This document shows positions 1 to 6,560 of a DNA stretch of 6,857 nucleotides, in pieces. This stretch comes from Alphaproteobacteria bacterium. Its GTDB lineage: Bacteria > Pseudomonadota > Alphaproteobacteria > Rhodobacterales > Rhodobacteraceae. The stretch is taken from NCBI GenBank assembly GCA_030428025.1, contig JAUIBJ010000185.1, positions 1-6,857 of the forward strand. Reading direction: 5' to 3'. A model generated the notes under the pieces. That model was not told the origin of the DNA. It made no database searches and was given only the letters and a program-made list of their open reading frames with translations. Position 1 is the stretch's first letter. Each line of letters opens with the position of its first letter. Position numbers and translations under genes: made by a program.

Positions 1-1
1 G

Positions 2-433
2 CTGATGTCGGTGCCCTTCGGGCAATGGCTGGTGGGGCTTGCGGGCGTGGCCGTGGCCGGGGCCTGCATCTATTACATCTACAAGGCCTGGTCGGAGAAG
101 TACAAATCGCACCTGCGGCGCACCGCTATGATGGAGCGGCTGGATCCGGCGGCGCGCGCAGGGCTCGTGGCGCATGGCATCGTCGTGGGCATCATTGGCG
201 GCTTCCTGATATATGCCGCCGTCTCGGCCTCGCCGCAGGAGGCCGGCGGGCTGGGCAAGGCCTTCGACACGGTCCGGCAGATGGCCTTCGGACGGATCCT
301 GCTGATCCTGCTGACGGCCGGTCTTATCGGTTTCGCTGTCTATTGCTTCATCGAGGCGGTCTATCGCATCGTGCCGGCGCGGGCCGGGCCGGACGTGAAG
401 ACCCTTGCCAAGCGGGCTGATCCCACCAGTTGA
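2..433 (+). CDS. DUF1206 family membrane protein, C-terminal part (5' end outside window)
   Basis: The frame is open to the left edge, so this is probably the end of a longer gene; DUF1206 proteins usually have about 270 residues built from three repeats of a two-helix unit. Counting from the ATG at 5, there are three hydrophobic helices at about residues 8-26, 52-73 and 97-119, followed by a short polar tail. The segment after residue 50 (ARAGLVAHGIVVGIIGGFLIY, then AGGLGKAF, then GRILLILLTAGLIGFAVYCF) reads like one complete repeat, and the first helix like the second half of the preceding repeat. The ATG at 5 is therefore probably internal. It should be an inner-membrane protein; the family's function is not known. 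It ends 77 bases before glyS on the same strand. Family recognition is from memory of the repeat pattern. Confidence 0.8.
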   Translation: MMSVPFGQWLVGLAGVAVAGACIYYIYKAWSEKYKSHLRRTAMMERLDPAARAGLVAHGIVVGIIGGFLIYAAVSASPQEAGGLGKAFDTVRQMAFGRILLILLTAGLIGFAVYCFIEAVYRIVPARAGPDVKTLAKRADPTS

Positions 434-472
434 GGCAAATCCGGCTGGACCTCGCCGCGAGCGGCCGTTATC

Positions 473-503
473 CAACCCGGGACTTCCACCAAGCCCCGGG
501 TTG
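473..503 (+). promoter_or_regulatory. Perfect 9-bp inverted repeat just before the glyS start
   Basis: CAACCCGGG at 473-481 pairs exactly with CCCGGGTTG at 495-503 across a 13-base loop. The structure ends 7 bases before the glyS ATG and covers the place where a Shine-Dalgarno sequence would sit; none is visible. No T-run follows, so it is not an intrinsic terminator of the upstream gene. It could be an RNA hairpin affecting glyS translation or a DNA operator. The pairing is seen in the sequence; any function is inference. Confidence 0.5.
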
Positions 504-510
504 ACGCTTC

Positions 511-2766
511 ATGCCTGATCTTCTGATCGAACTCTTTTCCGAGGAAATCCCCGCCCGTATGCAGCGGCGCGCGGCCGGGGACATGAAGGCGCGTGTGACC
601 GAAGGTCTGGTCGAGGCGGGGCTGACCTATGCCGGCGCCGCCGCCTTTTCCACGCCGCGGCGTCTGGCGCTGGCGATCGAGGGGCTGGCCAAGGAAAGCC
701 CCACCGTCACCGAGGAACGCAAGGGCCCGCGCGTGGATGCACCTGACAAGGCCATCGAGGGGTTTCTGCGCGGCGCCGGCGTGACCCGCGACGCGCTGGA
801 GGTCCGGGACGAGAAGAAGGGACAGGTCTATTTCGCGCGCGTCACCCGTCCGGGCCGCCCGGCCGATCTCATCGTGGCCGAGGTGCTGGAGGCGGTGATC
901 CGTAACTTCCCCTGGCCCAAGTCGATGCGCTGGGGCGGGGGCACCCTGCGCTGGGTGCGCCCCCTGCATTCGATCCTCTGCATTCTCACCGACGAGGTGG
1001 GCGAGGCGCGCACCGTCGATCTGGAGGTTGACGGGATCAGGGCCGGCAACACCACCGAAGGCCACCGTTTCATGGGTCATGGCCGCTTTGCGGTGATGGG
1101 GTTCGAGGATTATCAGGCCCGGCTCAAGCGTGACAAGGTGCTGCTCGACCCCGAGGAGCGCGCGCGCCACATCTGGCAGGAGGCCACCAACCTGGCCTTC
1201 GCCTCGGGTCTGGAAGTGGTCGAGGACAAGGGCCTTCTGGAGGAAGTGTCGGGGCTGGTGGAATGGCCCGTCACTCTGATGGGCGAGATCGGGGCGGAGT
1301 TCCTCGACCTGCCGCCGGAGGTGTTGCAGACCTCGATGAAGGAGCATCAGAAGTTCTTTTCGGTCCGCAACACGGCCACGGGCCGGATCGAGCGTTTCGT
1401 CACTGTCGCCAATATCGAAACGGCCGATCACGGCGCGACCATCCTCGCGGGCAACCAGAAGGTTCTGGCGGCGCGGTTGTCGGATGCGAAATTCTTCTGG
1501 GAAAACGACCTGCGCGTGGCAAAGGAAGGGATGGGGGCCTGGATCGAGCAGCTTTCGCATGTCACCTTCGAGCGTCAACTTGGCACCCAGGCCGACCGCA
1601 TCGCGCGGATCCGTGCCTTGGCGCGAGAGGTGGCGCCGATGGTGGGGGCCGATGCGGAGCTGGCCGAAGAGGCCGCGCGCGTGGTCAAGGCCGATCTCAG
1701 TTCGGAAATGGTCTATGAATTCCCCGAGTTGCAGGGGCTGATGGGCCGGTATTATGCCGAGGCCGCCGGCCTGCCGGAGGAGGTGGCGGCGGCCTGCGAG
1801 GCGCATTACTCGCCGCTCGGCCCGTCCGACGAGGTGCCGCGCTCGTCGGTCTCCGTGACCGTGGCGCTGGCCGACAAGCTCGATATGCTCACCGGGTTCT
1901 GGGCCATCGATCAGAAGCCCACGGGCTCGAAGGATCCCTTCGCGCTTCGCCGGGCGGCGCTGGGTGTGATCCGGATCGTGCTGGAAAACGGGCTGCGGAT
2001 CGGGCTTGACCGGTTCATCGACGGCCAGCTTCTGCGGCACAAGATCGGCCTCAATCGCCGCAAGGCCAGCGAGGGCGAGATCGACACGTTGGAGGAGGTA
2101 CTCGACGAGGTGGCCGAGCATGGCGTCTTCGGTGCGGCCTTCCACGCGGTGCTGGACCGGTTGAAGGACCGGGACGGCGCGCCGGAGACCGGAGAGGGCA
2201 GCCTTTTGCGCACGGTGGGCGACGCGGTGCCGGACCTAAGTACCGACCTGCTGGCCTTCTTCCACGACCGTCTGAAGGTCTATCTGCGCGATCAGGGCCT
2301 GCGGCACGACGTGATTGACGCTTGTCTGGAACTGGGGAGCGGCGACGACCTGATGCTGATCGTGGCCCGCGCGCGGGCGCTGCAGGAGGTGCTGGCCACC
2401 GAGGACGGGGAAAACCTCGTGCAGGGCTTCAAGCGTGCCAACAATATTCTGGTGCAGGCCGAAGAGAAGGACGGGGTGGAGTATTCCTTCGGCGCCGATC
2501 CCAATTTTGCCGAGGCGGAAGAGGAAACGGCGCTCTTCGCCGCGCTCGACGCGGCCGAGGCCGCCATTGCCGAGGCGGTGAAGGCCGAGGATTTCGCCGC
2601 CGCGATGGGCGCGATGGCGGCCTTGCGCGGCCCGATCGACGATTTCTTCGAGGCGGTGCAGATCAACACCGACAACCAGGTGGTGCGCCGCAACCGGCTG
2701 AACCTGCTCAGCCGCATTCGCCATATCTGTCTTCAGGCGGCCGACCTGACGCGGATCGAGGGGTAG
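511..2766 (+). CDS. glyS: Glycyl-tRNA synthetase beta subunit (GlyS)
   Basis: Beta chain of the alpha2-beta2 bacterial glycyl-tRNA synthetase, which charges tRNA-Gly with glycine using ATP in the cytoplasm; the beta chain supplies tRNA recognition. The start is firm: an in-frame TGA lies at 502-504, and the conserved N-terminal segment (LLIELFSEEIPARM) begins at residue 4. Family motifs in order are TPRRLAL (48-54), KSMRWG, LQTSMKEHQKFF, GNQKVLAARLSDAKFF (from 314), KADLSSEMVYEFPELQG (393-409), LADKLD and PTGSKDPFALRR (470-481). A C-terminal DALR-type anticodon-binding region follows, with RLKVYLRDQG near 587-596 and FKRANNIL at 640-647. It has 751 residues against 689 in E. coli; the extra length is mostly a charged segment of about 60 residues at roughly 507-577. 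No Shine-Dalgarno is visible. The partner glyQ is not in the window. Confidence 0.97.
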   Translation: MPDLLIELFSEEIPARMQRRAAGDMKARVTEGLVEAGLTYAGAAAFSTPRRLALAIEGLAKESPTVTEERKGPRVDAPDKAIEGFLRGAGVTRDALEVRDEKKGQVYFARVTRPGRPADLIVAEVLEAVIRNFPWPKSMRWGGGTLRWVRPLHSILCILTDEVGEARTVDLEVDGIRAGNTTEGHRFMGHGRFAVMGFEDYQARLKRDKVLLDPEERARHIWQEATNLAFASGLEVVEDKGLLEEVSGLVEWPVTLMGEIGAEFLDLPPEVLQTSMKEHQKFFSVRNTATGRIERFVTVANIETADHGATILAGNQKVLAARLSDAKFFWENDLRVAKEGMGAWIEQLSHVTFERQLGTQADRIARIRALAREVAPMVGADAELAEEAARVVKADLSSEMVYEFPELQGLMGRYYAEAAGLPEEVAAACEAHYSPLGPSDEVPRSSVSVTVALADKLDMLTGFWAIDQKPTGSKDPFALRRAALGVIRIVLENGLRIGLDRFIDGQLLRHKIGLNRRKASEGEIDTLEEVLDEVAEHGVFGAAFHAVLDRLKDRDGAPETGEGSLLRTVGDAVPDLSTDLLAFFHDRLKVYLRDQGLRHDVIDACLELGSGDDLMLIVARARALQEVLATEDGENLVQGFKRANNILVQAEEKDGVEYSFGADPNFAEAEEETALFAALDAAEAAIAEAVKAEDFAAAMGAMAALRGPIDDFFEAVQINTDNQVVRRNRLNLLSRIRHICLQAADLTRIEG

Positions 2767-2778
2767 AGGACGCCGGGC

Positions 2779-2796
2779 GGCGCGCTTTGGCGCGTC
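2779..2796 (+). other. GC-rich hairpin in the glyS to PPDK-like gap
   Basis: GGCGCGC (2779-2785), loop TTTG, GCGCGTC (2790-2796) form a 7-bp stem with one G-T wobble, 13 bases after the glyS stop. Other small self-complementary segments follow, including the 10-base palindrome AGGACGTCCT at 2808-2817. No run of T follows any of them, so an intrinsic terminator is not supported; they could stabilise the glyS 3' end or be chance in GC-rich DNA. Apart from these I see nothing definite in the 149-base gap and no convincing promoter. Confidence 0.3.
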
Positions 2797-2915
2797 TCGG
2801 GTCCGCGAGGACGTCCTGTGGAGACCGGTCGTTGTTCTTCGGCGGCCATTCCGTCCCTCCTCCCCATTGTCACACGACACTTGCTTTTGGCGGCGCGAAG
2901 CGCAATGGTGCCGCA

Positions 2916-5471
2916 GTGCAGCAATACGACGATCATATCACCCTGATCACGCCGGATGCGCCCCTGGCGACGCGGACCCATGGCGGTCGCGCCAAATGCC
3001 TGCAGCGTCTGGTCCGGCTGAACCTACCCGTGCCGCAGACCCTGGCGCTGTCATTCCAGACCGTCCGCCGCATCGCCGCCGGAGAGATGCCGTCGGCCGA
3101 GCTTCTGCTCGGGCCCTTCAAGCCTTCTGCCATCCTCTGTGTGCGCCCCTCCTCGGAGGATCCCGACTGGGGCGGGCCCGGCGCTGTGCTCAATATCGGC
3201 ATGAACGACGCGCGCTATGTCGAACTCGCAGACCGGATCGGGCGTGAGGCCGCCGCCAAGCTCTATCTCCGCTTCGTGCAGAGCTATGCGATCCATGTCG
3301 CCCGGCTGGACGCCGAAGCCTTCGATGACGTTTCCGACGAACCGGTCACCGGACTGAAGCAGGCGCTTGCCGCCTATGAGGACGAAACCGAGGAGGAATT
3401 TCCGCAGGATCCCGGCCGTCAACTGGGCGAGGTGCTGCGCTCGATGGCGCGGGCCTGGGAAGGCACGACAGCGCGACTCCTGCGCCAGGCCAAGGGTGCG
3501 CCCGCGAATGCCGGGCTAGGGCTGGTGGTGCAGGAGATGGCTCTGGGTCTCGGCGAGGGCGAATGCGGCTCGGGCGTGATGCAACTGGTCAACAGCCAGA
3601 CCGGGGCGCGCCAGATCACCGGGCGCTATCTGAGCCAGAGCCAGGGCCGCGAGGCGCTGCGCGGCGGCGTTGATGCGCTGTTTCTTGAGCGCGACCCACG
3701 CGGGCCATCGCTGGAGGAACTGGCACCGGAAGCCTTTGCCCAACTCAAGGCTCACACCGTGCTGATGCGCGAGAAGCTGCGGGAGGAGATGCAGGCCGAG
3801 TTCACAATCGAGAACGGCAGGCTCTACCTGCTCGACGGGGTACGCGTGGCACGTAATGCCCGTGCCGCCGTGGCCATCGCCGTGGCGCTGGCCGAGGACG
3901 GGATCATCCCCCGCGAGGAGGCGCTGATGCGGGTCGAACCGCGGGCGCTGAATGAATTGCTGCACCGTCAGGTCGATCCCGAGGCGGCCCGCGACGTGCT
4001 TGCGCGCGGCATCGCCGCCAGCCCAGGCGCGGCCAGCGGCCGGATCGTGTTCAATGCCACCGAGGCCCAGGCCAGCGAATCCCGCCGCGAGCCCTGCATC
4101 CTTGTGCGCCGCGAGACCAGTTCCGAGGATATCCGCGGCATGCATGCCGCTGTCGGCGTGCTGACCGAGCGCGGCGGCATGACCAGCCACGCCGCCGTGA
4201 TCGGCCGGGGAATGGGCAAGCCATGCGTGGTGGGCGCCTCCTCGATCCAGTTTCACATGCGGCGCAAGCAGTTGGTCTTTCCGAAGGGCCGGGTGGTGAA
4301 GGCCGGGGACTGGATCACCATCGACGGCACCCATGGCGAGGTGCTGGCCGGGGACACGCCGCTTCTGGAGCCTGCCCGCGACGAGGCGCTGGCGACGCTG
4401 ATGGGCTGGGCCGACGAGACCCGCGACATCGCCGTGCGCGCCAATGCCGACACCCCTGCCGATGCCGAGATGGCGCGCAGCTTCAAGGCGCAGGGGATCG
4501 GGCTGTGCCGGACCGAGCACATGTTCTTCGAGGCCGACAGGCTGACGGTGATGCGCGAGATGATCTTCGCCGATTCCGGCGAGGACCGCGCCGCGGCGCT
4601 GGAGTTGCTACTACCGATGCAGCGGGCGGATTTCATCCATCTCTTCCGCATCATGCAGGGGCAGCCGGTCTGCATCCGCCTCTTCGACCCGCCGCTGCAC
4701 GAGTTTCTGCCCACCGACCGTTCGGGCATGCGCGAACTGGCCGAGGCGCTGGATCTGCCGCTGTCGGACGTCACCCGGCGGGTGGAGGCCTTGGGAGAAT
4801 ACAACCCCATGCTGGGCATGCGTGGTGTGCGCCTCGGCATCACCGTGCCGGAGATCTACGAGATGCAGGCGCGGGCGATCTTCGAGGCGACGGTCGAGGC
4901 CAGCCGCGAGGGTGACCCGGTGGTTCCGGAAATCATGATCCCGCTGGTCAGCGCCCGGCGCGAGGTCGAACTGGTCAAGACACGGGTCGATGCTGTCGCG
5001 GCGGCGGTGCGAAACGAAACCGGCAAGAGTTTCACCTACCGGCTGGGGGTGATGGTGGAAACGCCCCGTGCGGCGCTCCGGGCGGGTGAGATCGCGCCGC
5101 TGGTCTCCTTCCTCAGCTTCGGCACAAATGACCTCACCCAGATGACCTATGGGCTCAGCCGCGACGATGCGGGGCGCTTCATGTCGGACTACGTTCAGCA
5201 GGGTGTCTATCCCGAGGATCCGTTCCACACGCTCGATACGGACGGGGTGGGCGAGCTTCTGAAGATCGGCGCCGAGCGGGGCCGCAGGGCCCGGCCCGAC
5301 CTGGTGCTGTCGATCTGCGGCGAGCACGGGGGCAACCCCGAATCAATCGCCTTCTGCCGTTCGGCGGGATTCGATTATGTCTCCTGCTCGCCTTTTCGTG
5401 TTCCGGTGGCGCGACTCGCTGCCGCACAGCTGGCGGTGCGGGAAAGAACAGGTCAAGTTTCTGAAATTTAA
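2916..5471 (+). CDS. Pyruvate phosphate dikinase-like PEP-utilising protein with degenerate ATP-grasp half
   Basis: PPDK converts pyruvate, ATP and phosphate to PEP, AMP and pyrophosphate through a phosphohistidine. This 851-residue protein is colinear with it (usual length about 875-900). Residues 15-315 resemble the ATP-grasp part: HGGRAKCL at 22-29, VRPSSED at 76-82 and EFTIENGRLYLL at 295-306. The swivelling His domain is at about 366-450, with GGMTSHAAV and catalytic His425 (PPDK H455). The PEP/pyruvate barrel is at about 485-840: GLCRTEHMF (R532), CIRLFDPPLHEFLP (R588), MLGMRGVRLG, VETPRAAL (E715), FGTNDLTQM (N738, D739) and CGEHGGNP (C801). All barrel residues I know to be catalytic are kept. 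In the ATP-grasp half, the FTRNPSTGE-type motif reads MQLVNSQTG (222-230) and the LQTR-type motif reads LDGV (306-309), so ATP use is doubtful. The start is GTG: no in-frame ATG exists before residue 58, the homology begins near residue 15, and no clear Shine-Dalgarno is seen. True PPDK is the alternative. Confidence 0.88.
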   Translation: MQQYDDHITLITPDAPLATRTHGGRAKCLQRLVRLNLPVPQTLALSFQTVRRIAAGEMPSAELLLGPFKPSAILCVRPSSEDPDWGGPGAVLNIGMNDARYVELADRIGREAAAKLYLRFVQSYAIHVARLDAEAFDDVSDEPVTGLKQALAAYEDETEEEFPQDPGRQLGEVLRSMARAWEGTTARLLRQAKGAPANAGLGLVVQEMALGLGEGECGSGVMQLVNSQTGARQITGRYLSQSQGREALRGGVDALFLERDPRGPSLEELAPEAFAQLKAHTVLMREKLREEMQAEFTIENGRLYLLDGVRVARNARAAVAIAVALAEDGIIPREEALMRVEPRALNELLHRQVDPEAARDVLARGIAASPGAASGRIVFNATEAQASESRREPCILVRRETSSEDIRGMHAAVGVLTERGGMTSHAAVIGRGMGKPCVVGASSIQFHMRRKQLVFPKGRVVKAGDWITIDGTHGEVLAGDTPLLEPARDEALATLMGWADETRDIAVRANADTPADAEMARSFKAQGIGLCRTEHMFFEADRLTVMREMIFADSGEDRAAALELLLPMQRADFIHLFRIMQGQPVCIRLFDPPLHEFLPTDRSGMRELAEALDLPLSDVTRRVEALGEYNPMLGMRGVRLGITVPEIYEMQARAIFEATVEASREGDPVVPEIMIPLVSARREVELVKTRVDAVAAAVRNETGKSFTYRLGVMVETPRAALRAGEIAPLVSFLSFGTNDLTQMTYGLSRDDAGRFMSDYVQQGVYPEDPFHTLDTDGVGELLKIGAERGRRARPDLVLSICGEHGGNPESIAFCRSAGFDYVSCSPFRVPVARLAAAQLAVRERTGQVSEI

Positions 5472-5483
5472 TCGAAATTTCAG
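5461..5483 (+). promoter_or_regulatory. Perfect 9-bp AT-rich inverted repeat over the stop codon, possible operator
   Basis: CTGAAATTT (5461-5469) and AAATTTCAG (5475-5483) are exact inverted repeats around the 5-base centre AATCG. The TAA stop of the PPDK-like gene (5469-5471) lies inside. The same bases also give a direct repeat, GAAATTT at 5463 and 5474, spaced one helical turn (11 bp). TTAA-N7-TTCA at 5468-5482 is one base from the CtrA consensus TTAA-N7-TTAA known in alphaproteobacteria. It stands out in DNA that is otherwise GC-rich and lies about 140 bases before the hydrolase gene, which suggests an operator. No T-run follows directly, so it is a poor terminator. The regulator is unknown. 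Confidence 0.45.
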
Positions 5484-5530
5484 GATTTACCCTGGGGCTA
5501 CATTCTTTTTATCGTTTTGTGTTAGACTTG
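5484..5530 (+). promoter_or_regulatory. Probable promoter region of the cell wall hydrolase gene (boxes not resolved)
   Basis: This stretch is rich in T and A (TTTACC at 5486, TTCTTTTTAT at 5503-5512, GTTAGACT at 5521-5528) between GC-rich genes, and it precedes a gene separated by 150 bases from its neighbour. TTTACC with TTTTAT at 5507 gives a 15-base spacer, which is short; other pairings are no better. I support a promoter region from composition and position only. Confidence 0.3.
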
Positions 5531-5557
5531 CCCGGGCGTTCGTTGGGGTGGACGCCG

Positions 5558-5600
5558 AGGTTTCCATTGCCTATCGCATCCGGATGCCCGGAGGAAACCT
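5558..5600 (+). promoter_or_regulatory. Folded 5' leader of the hydrolase gene
   Basis: AGGTTTCC (5558-5565) pairs exactly with GGAAACCT (5593-5600). The 27-base loop contains the perfect palindrome GCATCCGGATGC (5576-5587), which can form a small inner hairpin with a 4-bp stem. The structure ends 6 bases before the likely ribosome site AAAGGGA (5607-5613), which stays unpaired. It may be a regulatory or stabilising leader. It does not match a riboswitch class I recognise. Pairing is seen; function is inference. Confidence 0.4.
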
Positions 5601-5621
5601 GACGGGAAAGGGATAACGGTT

Positions 5622-6230
5622 ATGTTGCGACTAGTCATTGTGCTGCTGCTGGCGACCGCCGGCGCCGCCTCGGCGGACACATATCTGACCAAGCTTCTGG
5701 AGACCGAGCGCAGCGCCATCAGCGCGCTGCCGGGGGGGCGGCTGGCGAGCCTGCTGAAGCGGCCCGAGGTGGAAGTGAACTATACCGCGGAGTGGCTGAG
5801 CAAACAGTCCTTCCGCAAGGGCGGGGCCGAATGGCGCTGTCTTGCAGAGGCGCTCTATTTCGAAGCGCGGGGCGAAAGTGTGAAGGGTCAGTTCGCCGTG
5901 GCGGAGGTGATCCTCAACCGCGTCGACAGCCCGGAATTTCCGGATGACATCTGTGCGGTCGTGCATCAGGGTACCGGGCGCAAGTATCAGTGCCAGTTCA
6001 CCTATACCTGCGACGGCTACAAGGAAGTCATTTCCGAGCCGCGCGCCTTCGAGCGGGTGGGCAAGGTGGCGCATCTGATGGTGCAGGGCGCGCCAAGGCC
6101 GCTGACCGATGGCGCGACGCATTACCATACCCGGGCGGTCAATCCCCGCTGGGCGCGCCGGTTTCCCAGAACCGCCACGATCGGGGTGCACCATTTCTAC
6201 CGGATGCCGACGCGGCTCACGTCGAACTGA
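5622..6230 (+). CDS. SleB-type cell wall hydrolase, secreted
   Basis: A 202-residue exported protein of the Hydrolase_2/SleB family. These enzymes cleave peptidoglycan glycan strands; in non-spore-formers the role is wall turnover rather than germination. Residues 1-18 form a signal peptide (basic R3, hydrophobic run, ASA before D19), so it should act in the periplasm. A variable linker runs to about residue 70. The catalytic domain then begins with WRCLAEALYFEARGES (71-86), where E81 matches the family's catalytic Glu, followed by GQFAVAEVILNRV. It ends with the typical HYHT (167-170), NPRWARRF and IGVHHFYR (187-194). Four cysteines (73, 111, 124, 130) lie in the exported domain and could form disulfides. 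The ATG is preceded by AAAGGGA with a 8-9 base gap, supporting this start. It appears to be transcribed alone, with a structured leader. No clear terminator follows. Confidence 0.93.
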   Translation: MLRLVIVLLLATAGAASADTYLTKLLETERSAISALPGGRLASLLKRPEVEVNYTAEWLSKQSFRKGGAEWRCLAEALYFEARGESVKGQFAVAEVILNRVDSPEFPDDICAVVHQGTGRKYQCQFTYTCDGYKEVISEPRAFERVGKVAHLMVQGAPRPLTDGATHYHTRAVNPRWARRFPRTATIGVHHFYRMPTRLTSN

Positions 6231-6251
6231 GGACGCGGCCGGAAAAACCGG

Positions 6252-6277
6252 TTGACTCGGCCGCCGGGCCCTATAAA
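6252..6277 (+). promoter_or_regulatory. Candidate housekeeping sigma-70-type promoter of rpmG
   Basis: TTGACT (6252-6257) matches the -35 consensus in five of six bases, and TATAAA (6272-6277) resembles a -10 box. The spacer between them is only 14 bases; reading the -10 as TAAAAG (6274-6279) gives 16. A start near 6283-6287 would give a leader of about 50 bases. It is the best promoter-like sequence in the window, and its position between the hydrolase and rpmG fits; the spacing is the weak point. Confidence 0.55.
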
Positions 6278-6285
6278 AGGCGGGC

Positions 6286-6304
6286 TTCACGGGATTTTCA
6301 CGGG
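6286..6304 (+). repeat. Tandem-spaced TTCACGGG direct repeat in the rpmG leader
   Basis: TTCACGGG occurs at 6286-6293 and again at 6297-6304, a period of 11 bases, about one helical turn, immediately downstream of the candidate promoter. Such spacing can mark a binding site on one DNA face, but an 8-base repeat in GC-rich DNA may be chance. Confidence 0.35.
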
Positions 6305-6336
6305 CGGCGCCGGCCGCTCGGTGCAGGAGACGGAAA

Positions 6337-6504
6337 ATGGCAAAACCGACCACCATCAAGATCCGCCTGAACTCGACCGCGGGCACCGGCCATTTCTATG
6401 TGACCAAGAAGAACGCGCGCACCATGACCGAAAAGATGACGGTGCGGAAATACGACCCCGTCGCGCGCAAGCATGTCGAGTACAAGGAAGGCAAGATCAA
6501 GTAG
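6337..6504 (+). CDS. rpmG: 50S ribosomal protein L33
   Basis: A 55-residue protein starting [18 protein letters not shown] and ending [13 protein letters not shown]. It has the same length as E. coli L33 and aligns along its whole length from memory ([17 protein letters not shown] and YKEGKIK segments). L33 is a small basic protein of the large ribosomal subunit near the tRNA exit site. It has no cysteines, so it is the zinc-independent form without CXXC pairs. The start is supported by AGGAGA at 6325-6330, 6 bases before the ATG. It has its own promoter-like sequence upstream and an intrinsic terminator 28 bases after the stop, so it is probably a single-gene transcript. It is too short to stand out among longer overlapping frames, but it is certain. 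Confidence 0.97.
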   Translation: MAKPTTIKIRLNSTAGTGHFYVTKKNARTMTEKMTVRKYDPVARKHVEYKEGKIK

Positions 6505-6532
6505 GATCGCGCCCCTTTCGGGACCGACAAGG

Positions 6533-6556
6533 CCGCGCCCCGGGGCGCGGTTTTTT
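6533..6556 (+). terminator. Rho-independent terminator of rpmG
   Basis: CCGCGCCCCGGGGCGCGG (6533-6550) is a perfect 18-base palindrome giving a 7-bp GC stem with a CCGG loop, followed directly by six T (6551-6556). This is a textbook intrinsic terminator, 28 bases after the rpmG stop. Confidence 0.95.
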
Positions 6557-6560
6557 CGTT

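Noticed and set aside
361..2145. Long minus-strand open frame opposite glyS
   Set aside because: It is a shadow of the strongly coding glyS frame in GC-rich DNA; the translation is rich in His, Arg and Gly and shows no recognisable domain.
2808..2817. AGGACGTCCT palindrome as an operator
   Set aside because: A single 10-base palindrome in GC-rich DNA with no second copy or promoter nearby is too weak to call.
2322..2915. Upstream extension of the PPDK-like frame into the end of glyS
   Set aside because: The frame is open but its translation is low-complexity Arg/Gly/Ala sequence overlapping 445 bases of glyS; homology begins only after the GTG at 2916.
3516..4520. Long minus-strand open frame opposite the PPDK-like gene
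   Set aside because: Same cause: an antisense shadow with no family motifs, while the + frame carries catalytic motifs throughout.
6237..6253. GGCCGG-AAAAA-CCGGTT hairpin as terminator of the hydrolase gene
   Set aside because: Only four Watson-Crick pairs plus two wobbles and no T-run follows; it also overlaps the candidate -35 box.
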